Positions 21,531 through 31,684 of a DNA stretch of 64,000 bases are shown in pieces. Below the pieces are notes generated by a model. It had not been told where the DNA came from. It searched no databases and was given only the letters and a program-made list of their open reading frames with translations. Position numbers and translations under genes: made by a program. Positions within the stretch are counted from its first letter, which is position 1, and the number at the start of each line of letters is the position of its first letter. The DNA is taken from contig CP070896.1 of the NCBI GenBank assembly GCA_017084465.1, positions 4,391,501-4,455,500 of the forward strand, written 5' to 3'. The DNA comes from Lacrimispora xylanisolvens (GTDB lineage: Bacteria > Bacillota > Clostridia > Lachnospirales > Lachnospiraceae).

Positions 21531-23474
21531 ATGGAAATAAATAAGACGTTAATTCAGGAAATGGAGTTTCATACCGTTGTGGTTGGAACCGGTGCGGCTG
21601 GATTCAATGCAGCTTCCCGTTTAAAGCAGTATGGTGTCAATGATATAGCCATTATTGTGGAACAGGTCAATGCAGGAACTTCAAGAAATACAGGTTCAGA
21701 TAAACAGACTTATTATAAATTGTCATTGGCAGGAAAAGACGAAGATTCCGTGTTAAATCTTGCAGAAGATCTGTTTGCCGGTCAATGTGTGGATGGGGAT
21801 GTGGCGTTATGCGAAGCCGCCCTTTCTACATTATCCTTCTATCGGCTGGTGGAACTTGGAGTCCCATTTCCCTGTACAGAATTTGGGGAATACGTTGGAT
21901 ATAAGACGGACCATGACAGAGGCAGACGGGCCACCAGTGTGGGACCCTACACCTCTAAAATCATGACCCAGCAGATTGAAAAGGACGTACGGAGCAAACA
22001 GATCCAGATTCTTGACAGACTTCAGGTCATTCACATAATGGTAGAAGAAAATGAAGTATGCGGAGTACTGTGTCTGGATTTGAAGAGCAAAGATGAATTA
22101 CATTATGTTATTATCTGGTGTCAGAATATTGTATACGCTACCGGCGGACCAGCCGGGATGTATCACGACAGTGTTTATCCTGAATCCCAGCTTGGAAGTT
22201 CAGGAATTGCTTTCGCAGCCGGAGTAAGAGGAAAGAATCTTACAGAATGGCAGTTTGGAATGGCATCGCTTCAGCCGCGGTGGAATGTAAGCGGTACCTA
22301 TATGCAGGTGCTTCCAAGGCTGGTTTCAACTGATTCAGATGGAACTGATGAAAGAGAGTTTTTACTGGATTATTTTGATTCAAAAGAAGAGATGTTATCA
22401 CTGCTGTTCTTAAAAGGATATCAGTGGCCATTTGATACAAATAAGATATTTGGCGGTTCTTCCATTATAGATTTGTTGGTTTATCAGGAAACGATAATAA
22501 AGAAACGGCGAGTTTTCTCGACTACCGGAAAAATCCTGGAGATCAGGAGATTGTATTTGAGAAATTATCATCAGAGGCTTATGAGTATTTAAAGAATGCT
22601 GATGCCTGTTTTGGAACTCCAATACAAAGACTGGAACAAATGAATGAACTGGCAATTCACTTTTACCAGGAACATGGAGTGGATTTATACCAGGATAAAC
22701 TGGAAATAGCTATCTGTGCACAGCATAACAATGGGGGTTTGGCAGTAGATCATCACTGGCAGACTAATGTGAAAGGTTTTTTTGCTGTAGGTGAAGTTGC
22801 AGGAACCCACGGTGTAACAAGACCGGGAGGATCTGCCTTAAATGCCGGACAGGTAGGATCTACCCGTGCTGCGGAGTACATTGCTCATGATAAAAATATA
22901 AGCACTGGAAGAATGAACGACAGTATGAAAAACGCCTGCAGAGAAAGAGCAGAGCAGGTGATACAATTATTGGCCGGAGCAAATCATGGTACAAAAAGTT
23001 TATCAGAAGCATGGAAAGAGGCAACCAGGCGAATGAGTCAGTGCGGAGGCATGATCCGTAATAAAGAGGAAGTAAAAAAAGCTCTTGATGAGACGGAATA
23101 TGTACTGATCAATTATCTGCAATATGTCTCTGTAACAAATATCAGTCAGGCGTCCTTGTTTTATCACCTGTATGATACTTTGCTGGCACAGAAAGTTTAT
23201 CTGACCTCCATGTATGATTACCTGATGAGGAAGGGCGGAAGCAGAGGATCAGCCCTTTACACATCAAGTACAGGCAAAAAAGCCGGGAGAAAAGATGCCG
23301 GATTTGTTTACATGTGAGCTGGACCAGGGAAAGTTTGGAAAAGTAGTTCAGGAAACTTATATGAAAGATGGTGTATGTTTTTGTGAATGGAGACCGGTAA
23401 GAGGCATTCCTGACGTTGATTATTTCTTCGAGACACAATGGAAGCATTACCGGGAGAGAATGGGATCGATTTAA
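21531..23474 (+). CDS. FAD-dependent flavoprotein of the fumarate reductase/SDH family, frameshifted as read
   Basis: The N-terminus has the FAD dinucleotide motif VVVGTGAAGFNAASRLK. The middle has the ATGG motif (VYATGGPAGM) and the C-terminal part has GEVAGTHGVTRPGGSALNAGQVG, typical of FAD_binding_2 oxidoreductases. Two breaks: one T missing near 22472 (reads SIIDFVGLSGNDNKE when restored) and one extra A near 23277 (reads KKPGEKMPDLFTCELDQ, ending RERMGSI at 23474). Joined length 647 residues. No signal peptide or covalent-flavin motif, so a cytosolic enzyme is expected. It likely oxidises or reduces the same compound as the OYE and SDR partners. Confidence 0.85.
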
Positions 23475-23507
23475 GAATCCTGGACATAAAATTACCTGCT
23501 TACGTAT

Positions 23508-23552
23508 AGAGAGGAACAGTGCTGTTATGAGACAGTCCTGTTCCTCTCTTTT
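23508..23552. terminator. Bidirectional terminator
   Basis: Perfect 12-bp stem AGAGAGGAACAG with its complement, then TTTTAT, between the convergent flavoprotein and xylanase genes. Confidence 0.8.
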
Positions 23553-23598
23553 ATGGAAAGGCATATATTTGTGTTCTGGATTTGCCGAAATTTATCCT

Positions 23599-24759
23599 TT
23601 AACGGTTAAACGTATCGGTAAATGCATCCAGTGTTCTGTAATAAGAAGCCTTTGGAGTCCAAATATTTGAGAAAAGCAGCGGACTCTTATCCTTTCTCCA
23701 GGAGATATCATCTGACATTCCCCACCAGGTGAAACCTGTGATATTGCCGCCTTCCTTTTTCACTTCGCAGACTGCCTTCATAACGTCATATACATAAGCA
23801 GCCTGTTCTGATTCAGATTTGGCACCAGCATCAAATTCTGTAATCTGGATCTCTAACCCAGCATTCTTAAATTTGGTATAGGCCTGTTTGAAATAGGAAG
23901 CACTTGGGAAGGTTGATTCAAGGTGAGCCTGTCCGCCAACACCGTTGCATATTTTCTTCTCTGCATTGATAAACTGAATCATTTTTACAATATTGTCAGC
24001 TTCCATATACTCGTTATAATCATTATAGAATAAGCTGACCTTATCAGTCAGTTTAAAATAACTTAATGTTTCATTGGCATAACGGAAAGCAGTTTTTACA
24101 AATTGAGGACTTGTTGAAACACCACCATAAATTCTTACCCAATCTGAATTTGCCGGAGAATGCAGATATTCATTAACAACATCCCATGCGTATACCACAC
24201 TGCCGTATTCACTCAGATAGACGTGATTCATCACTGTCTTTATATAAAACTCCATACGTGCATTCATTGTGTTCTGATCCACATAATTTGCGCCGGCGTT
24301 ATAGCCTGAGCGGAACAGCCAGGTTGGAGTCTGACCATGCCATACAAGAGTGTGGGCACGTACTCCCAGGCCATTTTCGTAGCAGATTTTTAATACTTTA
24401 TCTACCGTATTAAAATTGATTCTTGGTACGGTAGTTTCTGTATAGTTGCTGGGAATGTAATATCCTAAGGATTTTGCTTCTGCCACTGAAATTAAATTAG
24501 GTGAACCGCCAAGCAGTGCATCTGGTTTCATCTCATTTTCAAGCGTGATACTGTTGTACCTTTGCTTGATCAGATTTAAGGTGGAAGCGTTTTGCAACTG
24601 GGCCAACGTTACGCAGGTTCCTGACCTCTGGAATTTGGTCCCATATGTATTTAATAAAGTCTGGTCGGCGGTTGCTGCCTGGGTAACTCCTAATGATGAA
24701 GCGGTAAGTGCAATTGCAGATATAACAGTTAAAAGCCTTTTTGTAAATGTTCTTTTCAT
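23599..24759 (-). CDS. Secreted GH10 endo-1,4-beta-xylanase
   Basis: 386 residues. The signal peptide (MKRTFTKRLLTVISAIALTA… to about residue 28, cleavage near VTQA-ATA) targets it for export, unlike the cellulases upstream. The single GH10 barrel shows HTLVWHGQTPTW, the acid/base Glu in WDVVNEYL and the nucleophile Glu in IQITEFDAG, then WWGMSDDISW. No carbohydrate-binding module or S-layer domain is attached. It hydrolyses internal xylan linkages outside the cell. It is divergent from an AraC regulator at 25149, its probable controller. Confidence 0.96.
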   Translation of the reverse strand: MKRTFTKRLLTVISAIALTASSLGVTQAATADQTLLNTYGTKFQRSGTCVTLAQLQNASTLNLIKQRYNSITLENEMKPDALLGGSPNLISVAEAKSLGYYIPSNYTETTVPRINFNTVDKVLKICYENGLGVRAHTLVWHGQTPTWLFRSGYNAGANYVDQNTMNARMEFYIKTVMNHVYLSEYGSVVYAWDVVNEYLHSPANSDWVRIYGGVSTSPQFVKTAFRYANETLSYFKLTDKVSLFYNDYNEYMEADNIVKMIQFINAEKKICNGVGGQAHLESTFPSASYFKQAYTKFKNAGLEIQITEFDAGAKSESEQAAYVYDVMKAVCEVKKEGGNITGFTWWGMSDDISWRKDKSPLLFSNIWTPKASYYRTLDAFTDTFNR

Positions 24760-25148
24760 TTAATTACCCCCTTGTATTTTGATTGATTATTTAAAAGATT
24801 CCTTGAAATTTTTTCTCTAAAATAACAGGTATTGTATCTCTTGTATTTTTGATTTCACTCCCTTCTTACCCAGTGTTTTTTAGATACTCTATTTCAAAGT
24901 TTCCTTTTTGGTTTATTTAAGTTGTTACTAATTTACCATATTAACTCCATTTTATTAGTAATATGTAACTATTACGACACTGTTCGTCATTTTTTCGTTC
25001 CTTTCTGTGTGAAACCAGGGAAAAAATGATTGAAGTGAGATTAAAGAAAATTCATATTTGATATAAATTAGTGCAAGTTGTTCTTTGCAATCCTTTGGGA
25101 TATAATGAATCTATGAAATACGATTTGCATTTCCAGGGGGATACATGT
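24760..25148. promoter_or_regulatory. Divergent control region between xylanase and AraC regulator
   Basis: AT-rich 389-base spacer. A perfect 8-bp dyad TTACTAAT / ATTAGTAA (24925-24932 and 24954-24961) lies about 170 bp upstream of the xylanase start and could be the AraC target. No ORF seen. Confidence 0.4.
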
Positions 25149-26045
25149 ATGCAGATTTTAACCAATCAATTCCAAAAAGAGTTGAAAGAACATGGGGACT
25201 ATCAATTTCCATTACTAATTAGTAATGAAAAACTATCGAAATATGACTCAAATTCATTCCTTTGGCACTGGCATCCTGAGATTGAACTTACACTGATTAC
25301 TCAGGGGCAGATGATATATGAGATTAATAATGAAGAGTTTCATCTTTATCAGGGAGAGGCGCTTTTTGGTAATACGGGAGTACTTCACGCAGGCCGCATG
25401 TATGAAAATATGGATTGCGAGTATGTATCAATTACATTCGATCCCAGGTTGATTTATTCTTATGAAAACAGTATTTTCTACTTAAAATACGTATCCCCAT
25501 TCATTCAGAATCTTTCTTTATTCTCTGTTTGTTTTGATTTAACTAAGTCCTGGCACAAAGAGATCATAAAGATTCTGAATGAACTTGTCACCATTTATCG
25601 GCAGAAACAGGATACCTATGAAATAGACGTTCTGATCAAAGTGCTTGAATTTTGGAAAGTGCTATATCTAAATTATGATTCGACCCAGACAATTACAACA
25701 CCGGAACAGTATAATTATGAAAGAATCAGAAGCATTTTATCATTCATTGAAGAGAATTACAGCCATAAAATAACGTTGGAGGAGATTGCAGATCATATCC
25801 ATATCTGTAAAGGGGAATGCTGCAGGATTTTTAAGCAGTATATGAAGATTCCTCTCTTTAAGTTCATATTAGAATATCGGATAGAAAAAAGCTTAAAGGA
25901 TCTGGTGGCTTCCAATGATTCCATTGGAGATATTGCTGCAAAGGCAGGCTTTGGCGATTCCAATTACTATTCTCATACATTTTACAAAGTGAAGGGATGT
26001 TCCCCAACCGAATATCGCAAAAAGGCCCTGAATCATCATAAATAG
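25149..26045 (+). CDS. AraC-family transcriptional regulator
   Basis: 298 residues from ATG 25149, chosen for AGGGGG 8 bases upstream; the frame is open from 25071. The N-terminal cupin domain has WHWHPEIELTLITQGQ, the metal/ligand pocket pattern of AraC_binding proteins. The double HTH occupies the last 100 residues (ITLEEIADHIHICKGECCRIFKQYM, IGDIAAKAGFGDSNYYSHTFYKVKGCSPTEYRKK). Its place divergent to a GH10 xylanase suggests control by xylan-derived sugars; this is inference. Confidence 0.88.
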   Translation: MQILTNQFQKELKEHGDYQFPLLISNEKLSKYDSNSFLWHWHPEIELTLITQGQMIYEINNEEFHLYQGEALFGNTGVLHAGRMYENMDCEYVSITFDPRLIYSYENSIFYLKYVSPFIQNLSLFSVCFDLTKSWHKEIIKILNELVTIYRQKQDTYEIDVLIKVLEFWKVLYLNYDSTQTITTPEQYNYERIRSILSFIEENYSHKITLEEIADHIHICKGECCRIFKQYMKIPLFKFILEYRIEKSLKDLVASNDSIGDIAAKAGFGDSNYYSHTFYKVKGCSPTEYRKKALNHHK

Positions 26046-26174
26046 TTTTCAACTAAATTCTGAATATATTACACGTTCTCCCTATTTTGTTTAAGGTTTG
26101 AGTGTTTAAAGACCTGTAAAATTAAGCTAACGGAAAAATCAATCATGGAATGAGTGATCATGGAAGGAGCTATC

Positions 26175-27266
26175 ATGGGGGAATATAAAGGGGTAGAGGA
26201 TTCAGAAATTCTTATAAGCATTCTGGTTGCTGTTTACAATATGAAGGATACGATTGACAGATGTATCCAATCCTTAATCAATCAGACATTGGATGATATT
26301 GAAATAATAATCGTAGATGATGGATCAACCGATGGATCTGGGGAAATTTGTGACCGGTATGCCTCAGAGGATAGGCGTATCAAGCTTTTTCATCAAAGGA
26401 ACCAGGGGTTATCAGCAACCAGAGAAGTTTGTTTAAAAAATGCATCAGGTCAATATATCAGTTTTGTTGACAGTGATGACTGGTGTGAACTGGATATGTG
26501 TGAAAAGCTGTATGAAGAAGCCATTCGATCATCCGCGGATCTGGTATTCTTTTCTGCCTGCAGGCATCGTCAGGATGGAGTTGCCATTATATGCAATCTC
26601 CCCTTGCCCGTTGGTCTGTACAAAATCTCAGATTTATATGATTGCTACATTCTTCCTCTATATGGTGATGTACAGAAGGACCAGTTAATCACCACAGGTT
26701 ACATCTGGTGCTGCCTGTTTAGAAGAGAAATGATAGATGGCATAAAGTTTTACAAAAATATCTTCCTGCATGAAGATGAGATTATGATTCTTCAGCCCTT
26801 TATAAGGGCAGACTGCTTATACATAACGGATCGACCCTTCTATCACTACAACAGAATGTCCTCTAATTCCTTGAGTAAGCGGTCTACATACTGGAATAAT
26901 TATTGGGATAATATAATTGAGGTATTTAAAGCTAAGAAGGAATTTGCAGAAGTTCTATTTGAAGATGAGAATAGATATATGGGAAGATTAAGCACTTCTT
27001 TACATTTGAAATTTCTAAGAAGCATAAGAAATGAGACCCATCATGAGAATCCAGCCGGGTTCTGGGGCGGACTATTTAATGTATATAAACTAAGAAATAA
27101 AGCATTCTTATTTGAAAATAAAAAATATTTGTTGAAAAATGAATTTACACCAGCTGAAAAAATACTGATTAAACTAATAGAGTTAAGACTGTATTTCGCA
27201 GTGTATTTTTACTATGCGTTGGTCTGCGGCCGTATGCGGAAGTTTCAGGAAAAAACAAAAAATTAG
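26175..27266 (+). CDS. Family 2 glycosyltransferase
   Basis: 363 residues from ATG 26175 (AAGGAG upstream). The GT-A domain (about residues 12-230) shows ISILVAVYNMKDTIDRCIQSL, VDDGSTDGSG and the metal-binding SFVDSDDW. The C-terminal region is basic with one hydrophobic helix near the end, suggesting membrane association. It transfers a sugar from a nucleotide donor to a surface glycan precursor. It converges with a polysaccharide flippase gene, but no other glycan genes are nearby. Confidence 0.88.
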   Translation: MGEYKGVEDSEILISILVAVYNMKDTIDRCIQSLINQTLDDIEIIIVDDGSTDGSGEICDRYASEDRRIKLFHQRNQGLSATREVCLKNASGQYISFVDSDDWCELDMCEKLYEEAIRSSADLVFFSACRHRQDGVAIICNLPLPVGLYKISDLYDCYILPLYGDVQKDQLITTGYIWCCLFRREMIDGIKFYKNIFLHEDEIMILQPFIRADCLYITDRPFYHYNRMSSNSLSKRSTYWNNYWDNIIEVFKAKKEFAEVLFEDENRYMGRLSTSLHLKFLRSIRNETHHENPAGFWGGLFNVYKLRNKAFLFENKKYLLKNEFTPAEKILIKLIELRLYFAVYFYYALVCGRMRKFQEKTKN

Positions 27267-27273
27267 TATATAG

Positions 27274-27312
27274 AGAAAGCCTCTGCATTGGTACTCAATG
27301 GGAGGCTTTCTT
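27274..27312. terminator. Bidirectional terminator
   Basis: AGAAAGCCTC pairs with GAGGCTTTCT around an 18-base loop, between the convergent genes ending at 27266 and 27319. Confidence 0.65.
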
Positions 27313-27318
27313 AGATCG

Positions 27319-28959
27319 TTATTTAATTAAATGTAACTTATCAGCTGCCCGGTATAAGGTGCGGCCGGCAGGGAATTCCGTTAATTCCTCTCCGCTGATT
27401 CCGCCGAATTTCAGTATCAGATAAAAATAAGCGAAGACAGAAGCCGTAATTGCCAAAAGTACAGAGATAGAATTAATTCTGATAACGAAATAAATTCCAT
27501 GATAAACAGCATAGCAGATCACTCCCATGATAACAGAACATAAGAATGGTTTCAGGAAAATCTTGGTTTTATTTTCTCTGTAACTTAAATACTTATTCAG
27601 AGCGAAGCTATTTAAAATCATCACGATAAGAGGAAGAGTGATATTTCCAATAATCAAGGAGTATATTCCCAGATTAAAATGATTTAAACAGAGATAGACC
27701 ACACCGATATGAATGATCAGGCCTATTGCTGAATTTATAACTGGAATTTTCATCTTATTAATCCCTTGTAAGGTGGAACTGGTAATGGTTGAATAAGCAT
27801 AAAACAGAATGGCGGCTGCACCGGTTAATAACAAATTTCCGCCTAATATCACGTTATATCTGGGAAACAGAATGCTTAAAACTGGCTTTCCCAGAACCAT
27901 TAATCCAATTGCACTTGGAAAGGCAATGTTCATATTAAAAAGGATTGCGCTTGATATTTTCTTCCTGGTCTCATGGTACTTTTTATTGGTATGTGAGCTT
28001 ACAATACTTGGAATCATGGAACCCCCAAAGGAACTGGAGATGGCAATCGGAACACTGATTAACAGCTTATAAAGTGTGCTGTAGTTACCCTGAAGAATAC
28101 TGATGTCAGTTTCAGAAAAACCTTTCCGTCCCATGATATTATTAAACAATGATATATCAATGACGCCATTTACCTGATAGACTGTCTGGCTTAATATAAT
28201 GGGAATTACCGTTATAAAAATGGACTGATATATGATTTTAATACTGTCGGTGGGTTCTGCTTCATATTTTCTCATCTGCCTTCGGATATTGGGAGAATAC
28301 AAAACAAATATAAAGATAAGAAACAGCAATCCGGATAATGCGCCGATGCAGGTTCCCAGTGTACCTCCGGCAGCTCCCCAGGCGGCCACTTCAGGAGAGG
28401 AACTGTTTATACTGATTAAATAACTGGCAGCTGCGATACTGACAACTGCATTTATGATCTGCTCAATTACCTGGGAAACAGCTGTTGGAACCATGGTACT
28501 CTTTCCCTGAAAAAAGCCTCTAAACACACCCATTACGGAAACAATAAAAATCGTAGGAGCTAATATTTTCAGTGATTTGGATACTCCCGCGTATTTGTTT
28601 AACAGGCTGCTTTCAATCCAGGAGGCATTAAAATATAGAAAAAGACTTGCTGTTAAACCCACTATAATTGAAAAAATGAAACAGTTGAGGAGGTAAATGT
28701 TGGCGTTTTTATACCTTCTTTGTATCAGTTTTTCAGATATTAATTTTGAGACAGCCAATGGCATGCTATATGAAGATAATATAAGTATAATATTATAAAT
28801 TTCAAAAGCGGCAGAATAGATGCCCATGGCTTTTTCTCCAATAATATTAGCCATGGGAATTCTGTAAATTAACCCGATTATGCGTACGGTAATTGATGCA
28901 ACGGCTAAAATACTGCCCTGCTTAATAATGCTGTTTCTGTTTTCTTTCTGGTTTGTCAT
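27319..28959 (-). CDS. SpoVB/Wzx-type polysaccharide or lipid flippase (MOP superfamily)
   Basis: 546 residues with about 14 hydrophobic segments. The opening (IIKQGSILAVASITVRIIGLIYRIPMANIIGEKAMGIYSAAFEIYNI) is characteristic of the SpoVB/MurJ-like branch of MATE-type flippases, and GVFRGFFQGKSTMVPTAVSQVIEQ is the family hallmark. It moves a lipid-linked saccharide across the membrane; cargo is unknown. AGAGGAA precedes the ATG. Together with the GT2 gene it hints at cell-surface glycan synthesis. Confidence 0.87.
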   Translation of the reverse strand: MTNQKENRNSIIKQGSILAVASITVRIIGLIYRIPMANIIGEKAMGIYSAAFEIYNIILILSSYSMPLAVSKLISEKLIQRRYKNANIYLLNCFIFSIIVGLTASLFLYFNASWIESSLLNKYAGVSKSLKILAPTIFIVSVMGVFRGFFQGKSTMVPTAVSQVIEQIINAVVSIAAASYLISINSSSPEVAAWGAAGGTLGTCIGALSGLLFLIFIFVLYSPNIRRQMRKYEAEPTDSIKIIYQSIFITVIPIILSQTVYQVNGVIDISLFNNIMGRKGFSETDISILQGNYSTLYKLLISVPIAISSSFGGSMIPSIVSSHTNKKYHETRKKISSAILFNMNIAFPSAIGLMVLGKPVLSILFPRYNVILGGNLLLTGAAAILFYAYSTITSSTLQGINKMKIPVINSAIGLIIHIGVVYLCLNHFNLGIYSLIIGNITLPLIVMILNSFALNKYLSYRENKTKIFLKPFLCSVIMGVICYAVYHGIYFVIRINSISVLLAITASVFAYFYLILKFGGISGEELTEFPAGRTLYRAADKLHLIK

Positions 28960-29178
28960 ATTAATTCTATTCCTCTGTCATATTTACTTCAATGCTTTGT
29001 ATGATAAACTTCGATGCTGTACTATCTTACATCAATTGTGCAGTTATTACAATCCTGATATCGTTTCTGTATTCCCCCATTTTCTTTTACGCTGTGAATC
29101 CAATCAGCCTCATATAATAAAATATCTTCAATATATTTAGAAAAAATAAAAATAATTTACATGTAGCTAAAATGATAC

Positions 29179-29207
29179 TTGAGCTCTAAGTGAAAATATT
29201 GTATAAT
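29179..29207 (+). promoter_or_regulatory. Sigma-A promoter of the arabinan operon
   Basis: TTGAGC (29179-29184), 17-bp spacer, TATAAT (29202-29207), 38 bp before the GH43 start. Confidence 0.65.
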
Positions 29208-29244
29208 ATACACAAAAATAGAAAGGGAGATCAAAGATAAGTGT

Positions 29245-30213
29245 ATGAAAAGACCAAATACATCAGATATCCAGTTTAACACCCCGTTTATACGTCAGCG
29301 TGCGGATCCGTTTATATGCAGACATGAAGACGGAACCTATTATTTTACTGCCTCAGTACCTGAATACGACAGAATTATTTTGCGCAGCGCAGATACGGTT
29401 ATGGGGTTACAGACTGCAAAAGAGCATGTGATATGGTACAGACACGAAAGTGGGGAGCAAAGCCTCCACATATGGGCGCCGGAGATTCACTATTTAAATG
29501 GCTGCTGGTACATCTATTATGCTGCCGGTGAAAGAGAGAACAAGTGGAAGATCAGACCTTATGTCCTGCAGTGTACGGGCTCGGATCCTGTAAATGACAA
29601 GTGGAACGAGTTAGGCAGGGTGCAGGCATCAAAGGAGGATCTTTTCACATTTCAGGATTTTTCTCTGGATGCAACTGTATTTCAGCATGAGAAAGAATAC
29701 TACATGGTCTGGGCAGAGAAAACCGGAACCGGGAAAAAGATATCCCAGCTGTATCTGTCTAAGATGGAGAATCCCTGGAAATTGTCAGGAGAACATATCC
29801 TGCTGTCCACACCGGATTATGACTGGGAGAGAAGGGGATTCTGGGTAAACGAGGGACCGGCGGTTTTAAAGCATGGCGGCCGGATTTATCTGACTTGTTC
29901 CGCCAGTGATACGGGAAGGAATTACTGCATGGGCATGTTAACACTTGATGAGTCTGGTGATGTGATGGATCCCCATGCATGGAAGAAATGCCGAAAGCCT
30001 GTTTTAGTAACGGACGAAACAAAGCACATCTATGGACCTGGTCATAATTCTTTTGTAAAAGCAGAAGATAATGTCACTGATTATTGCATCTATCATGGGA
30101 GAGAGTATGGTGAAATAGATGGAAATCCTCTGTATGATCCAAACCGGCATACGATGATCATGAATGTGAGATGGAATGAAGAAGGGGAACCAGTGTTTTC
30201 TTTTGGGGTATAA
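29245..30213 (+). CDS. Cytosolic GH43 glycosidase
   Basis: 322 residues, a single five-bladed beta-propeller without a signal peptide. Catalytic residues are visible: the base Asp in RADPFICRHEDG, the pKa-modulating Asp in FSLDATVF and the acid Glu in WVNEGPAVL, plus GPGHNSF near the metal site. Family members cleave arabinofuranosyl or xylosyl ends; as first gene of an operon with an oligosaccharide importer and a secreted arabinanase, an intracellular exo-arabinofuranosidase is the best guess. The ribosome binding site (GGGAG) is 17 bases away, rather far. Confidence 0.88.
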   Translation: MKRPNTSDIQFNTPFIRQRADPFICRHEDGTYYFTASVPEYDRIILRSADTVMGLQTAKEHVIWYRHESGEQSLHIWAPEIHYLNGCWYIYYAAGERENKWKIRPYVLQCTGSDPVNDKWNELGRVQASKEDLFTFQDFSLDATVFQHEKEYYMVWAEKTGTGKKISQLYLSKMENPWKLSGEHILLSTPDYDWERRGFWVNEGPAVLKHGGRIYLTCSASDTGRNYCMGMLTLDESGDVMDPHAWKKCRKPVLVTDETKHIYGPGHNSFVKAEDNVTDYCIYHGREYGEIDGNPLYDPNRHTMIMNVRWNEEGEPVFSFGV

Positions 30214-30228
30214 TTTTTTGCCTGAATG

Positions 30229-30244
30229 TTTAGTAAAAACTAAA
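30229..30244 (+). promoter_or_regulatory. Operator-like dyad before the binding-protein gene
   Basis: TTTAGT-AAAA-ACTAAA is a 16-bp palindrome 32 bp before the solute-binding protein start. It may be a target of the winged-helix regulator at 35186, or a weak stem. Confidence 0.4.
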
Positions 30245-30275
30245 ATAATTCAATATAATGTAAAGGAGAAATGAT

Positions 30276-31652
30276 ATGAGACGTAATTTAACTGTTTTCC
30301 TGGCTGGTGCCGTAACGGTGGCTATGATTTTATCTGGATGCAGTGCCAAAACTGGAGCAGATCCAAAAGCAAATACCGATGTACAGGAATCAGCATCAGA
30401 AGATAACAAAGAAGTGGTGAATACAGTTGGGCCGGATTCCGGTACACACCTTAATATGTGGTCATTTGCTGAGCTGCATAACACATTTTACGCGGATATG
30501 GTGGAACGTTGGAATAAAGAGAATCCTGACCGTCAGATTCAGGTAACCTTTACGACTTATCCATTTTCCGATATGCATAATAAACTGATTATGGCATTAC
30601 AGACCGGACAGGGAGCGCCGGATCTCTGTGATGTGGAGATTGGTCAGTTTCCAAACTTTCTTCAGGGGGATGTACAGCTTTATCCATTAAACGATGCAAT
30701 AAAGCCGTATCAGAATGATCTGGTACCTTCCAGATTAGATGTTTATTCAAAAGATGGTAATTACTATGGTGCGCCTACCCATGTAGGAGCTACAGTTATG
30801 TATTACAATACGGAAATACTGGATCAGTATGGAATTGATTATACAAAAATAAAGACATGGGATGATTACACCGAGGCCGGAAAAAAATTAAAAGAGGCGT
30901 CAGACGGAAAGGTGAAGCTGACCAGTGTGGATACTGGTGGCGTTGACTGGCTGACTGTTGCCATGTCTGAATATGGGGAAGACTGGGCAGCTAATAAGGA
31001 CGGCACCCTGAATGTGGAACTTGAATCTGTGAAAAATATGCTTACCATGCAGCAGGCCTGGTTAAAAGACGGGATTGCCATGGTCTCACCAGCTGGTATT
31101 GTGGATTTGGAGGAGGGGTTCCAGAATATCCTGGATGGTAATATTGCTTCTTTTCCCAAGGCGTTATGGTTTATGAGCCGCTTTGTTAATTATATGCCTG
31201 AGATGAAAGGGAAGATAGCACTGGCTCCACTGCCGGTATTTGAAGAAGGTCAGAACCGGTCAGTAGGAATTGGAGGAACAGGAACTGTAGTAACGAAACA
31301 GTCTTCAGATCCAAAGCTGGCAGCAGATTTTATTACATATGCCAAGTGCTCTTCAGAAGGAAGCCGCCAGATCTGGGAGCAGCTCGGATTTGATGTATGC
31401 AATACAGACTTATGGACGGATGCTACAATAACCAATGATTCCTCCAATCAATATATCAGTTTTTTTAAGACGAATCCCTTTGATGTTTTAAATGAGGTTA
31501 AATCAGAAATCAACACCTTAAGTATTACAAAGATGACTCCTGCAATAAATGATTATTTCTGTACAACTACCTTAAACCAGGTATTACAGGACGGTAAGGA
31601 TGTGGATGAGGCTTTAAAGGAAGCCCAGGATTATCTGGAATTGGAGCAGTAG
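30276..31652 (+). CDS. Sugar ABC transporter binding lipoprotein (CUT1)
   Basis: 458 residues. Lipoprotein signal with lipobox LSGC at about residue 24, then an acidic low-complexity linker and a cluster B extracellular solute-binding domain (MWSFAELHNTFYADMVERWNKENPDRQIQVTF; FPNFLQGDVQLYPL). It is followed by two MalF/MalG-like permeases without an ATPase gene, so a shared MsmX-type ATPase encoded elsewhere probably drives uptake. Context indicates arabino-oligosaccharides as cargo. Confidence 0.93.
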   Translation: MRRNLTVFLAGAVTVAMILSGCSAKTGADPKANTDVQESASEDNKEVVNTVGPDSGTHLNMWSFAELHNTFYADMVERWNKENPDRQIQVTFTTYPFSDMHNKLIMALQTGQGAPDLCDVEIGQFPNFLQGDVQLYPLNDAIKPYQNDLVPSRLDVYSKDGNYYGAPTHVGATVMYYNTEILDQYGIDYTKIKTWDDYTEAGKKLKEASDGKVKLTSVDTGGVDWLTVAMSEYGEDWAANKDGTLNVELESVKNMLTMQQAWLKDGIAMVSPAGIVDLEEGFQNILDGNIASFPKALWFMSRFVNYMPEMKGKIALAPLPVFEEGQNRSVGIGGTGTVVTKQSSDPKLAADFITYAKCSSEGSRQIWEQLGFDVCNTDLWTDATITNDSSNQYISFFKTNPFDVLNEVKSEINTLSITKMTPAINDYFCTTTLNQVLQDGKDVDEALKEAQDYLELEQ

Positions 31653-31684
31653 TTCTGTTACGCTTCACCATTGGAGGGGGTTGA

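Noticed and set aside
19403..23474. Decaying oxidoreductase operon
   Set aside because: All breaks are single homopolymer changes and the rest of each protein is conserved; sequencing error is the simpler cause.
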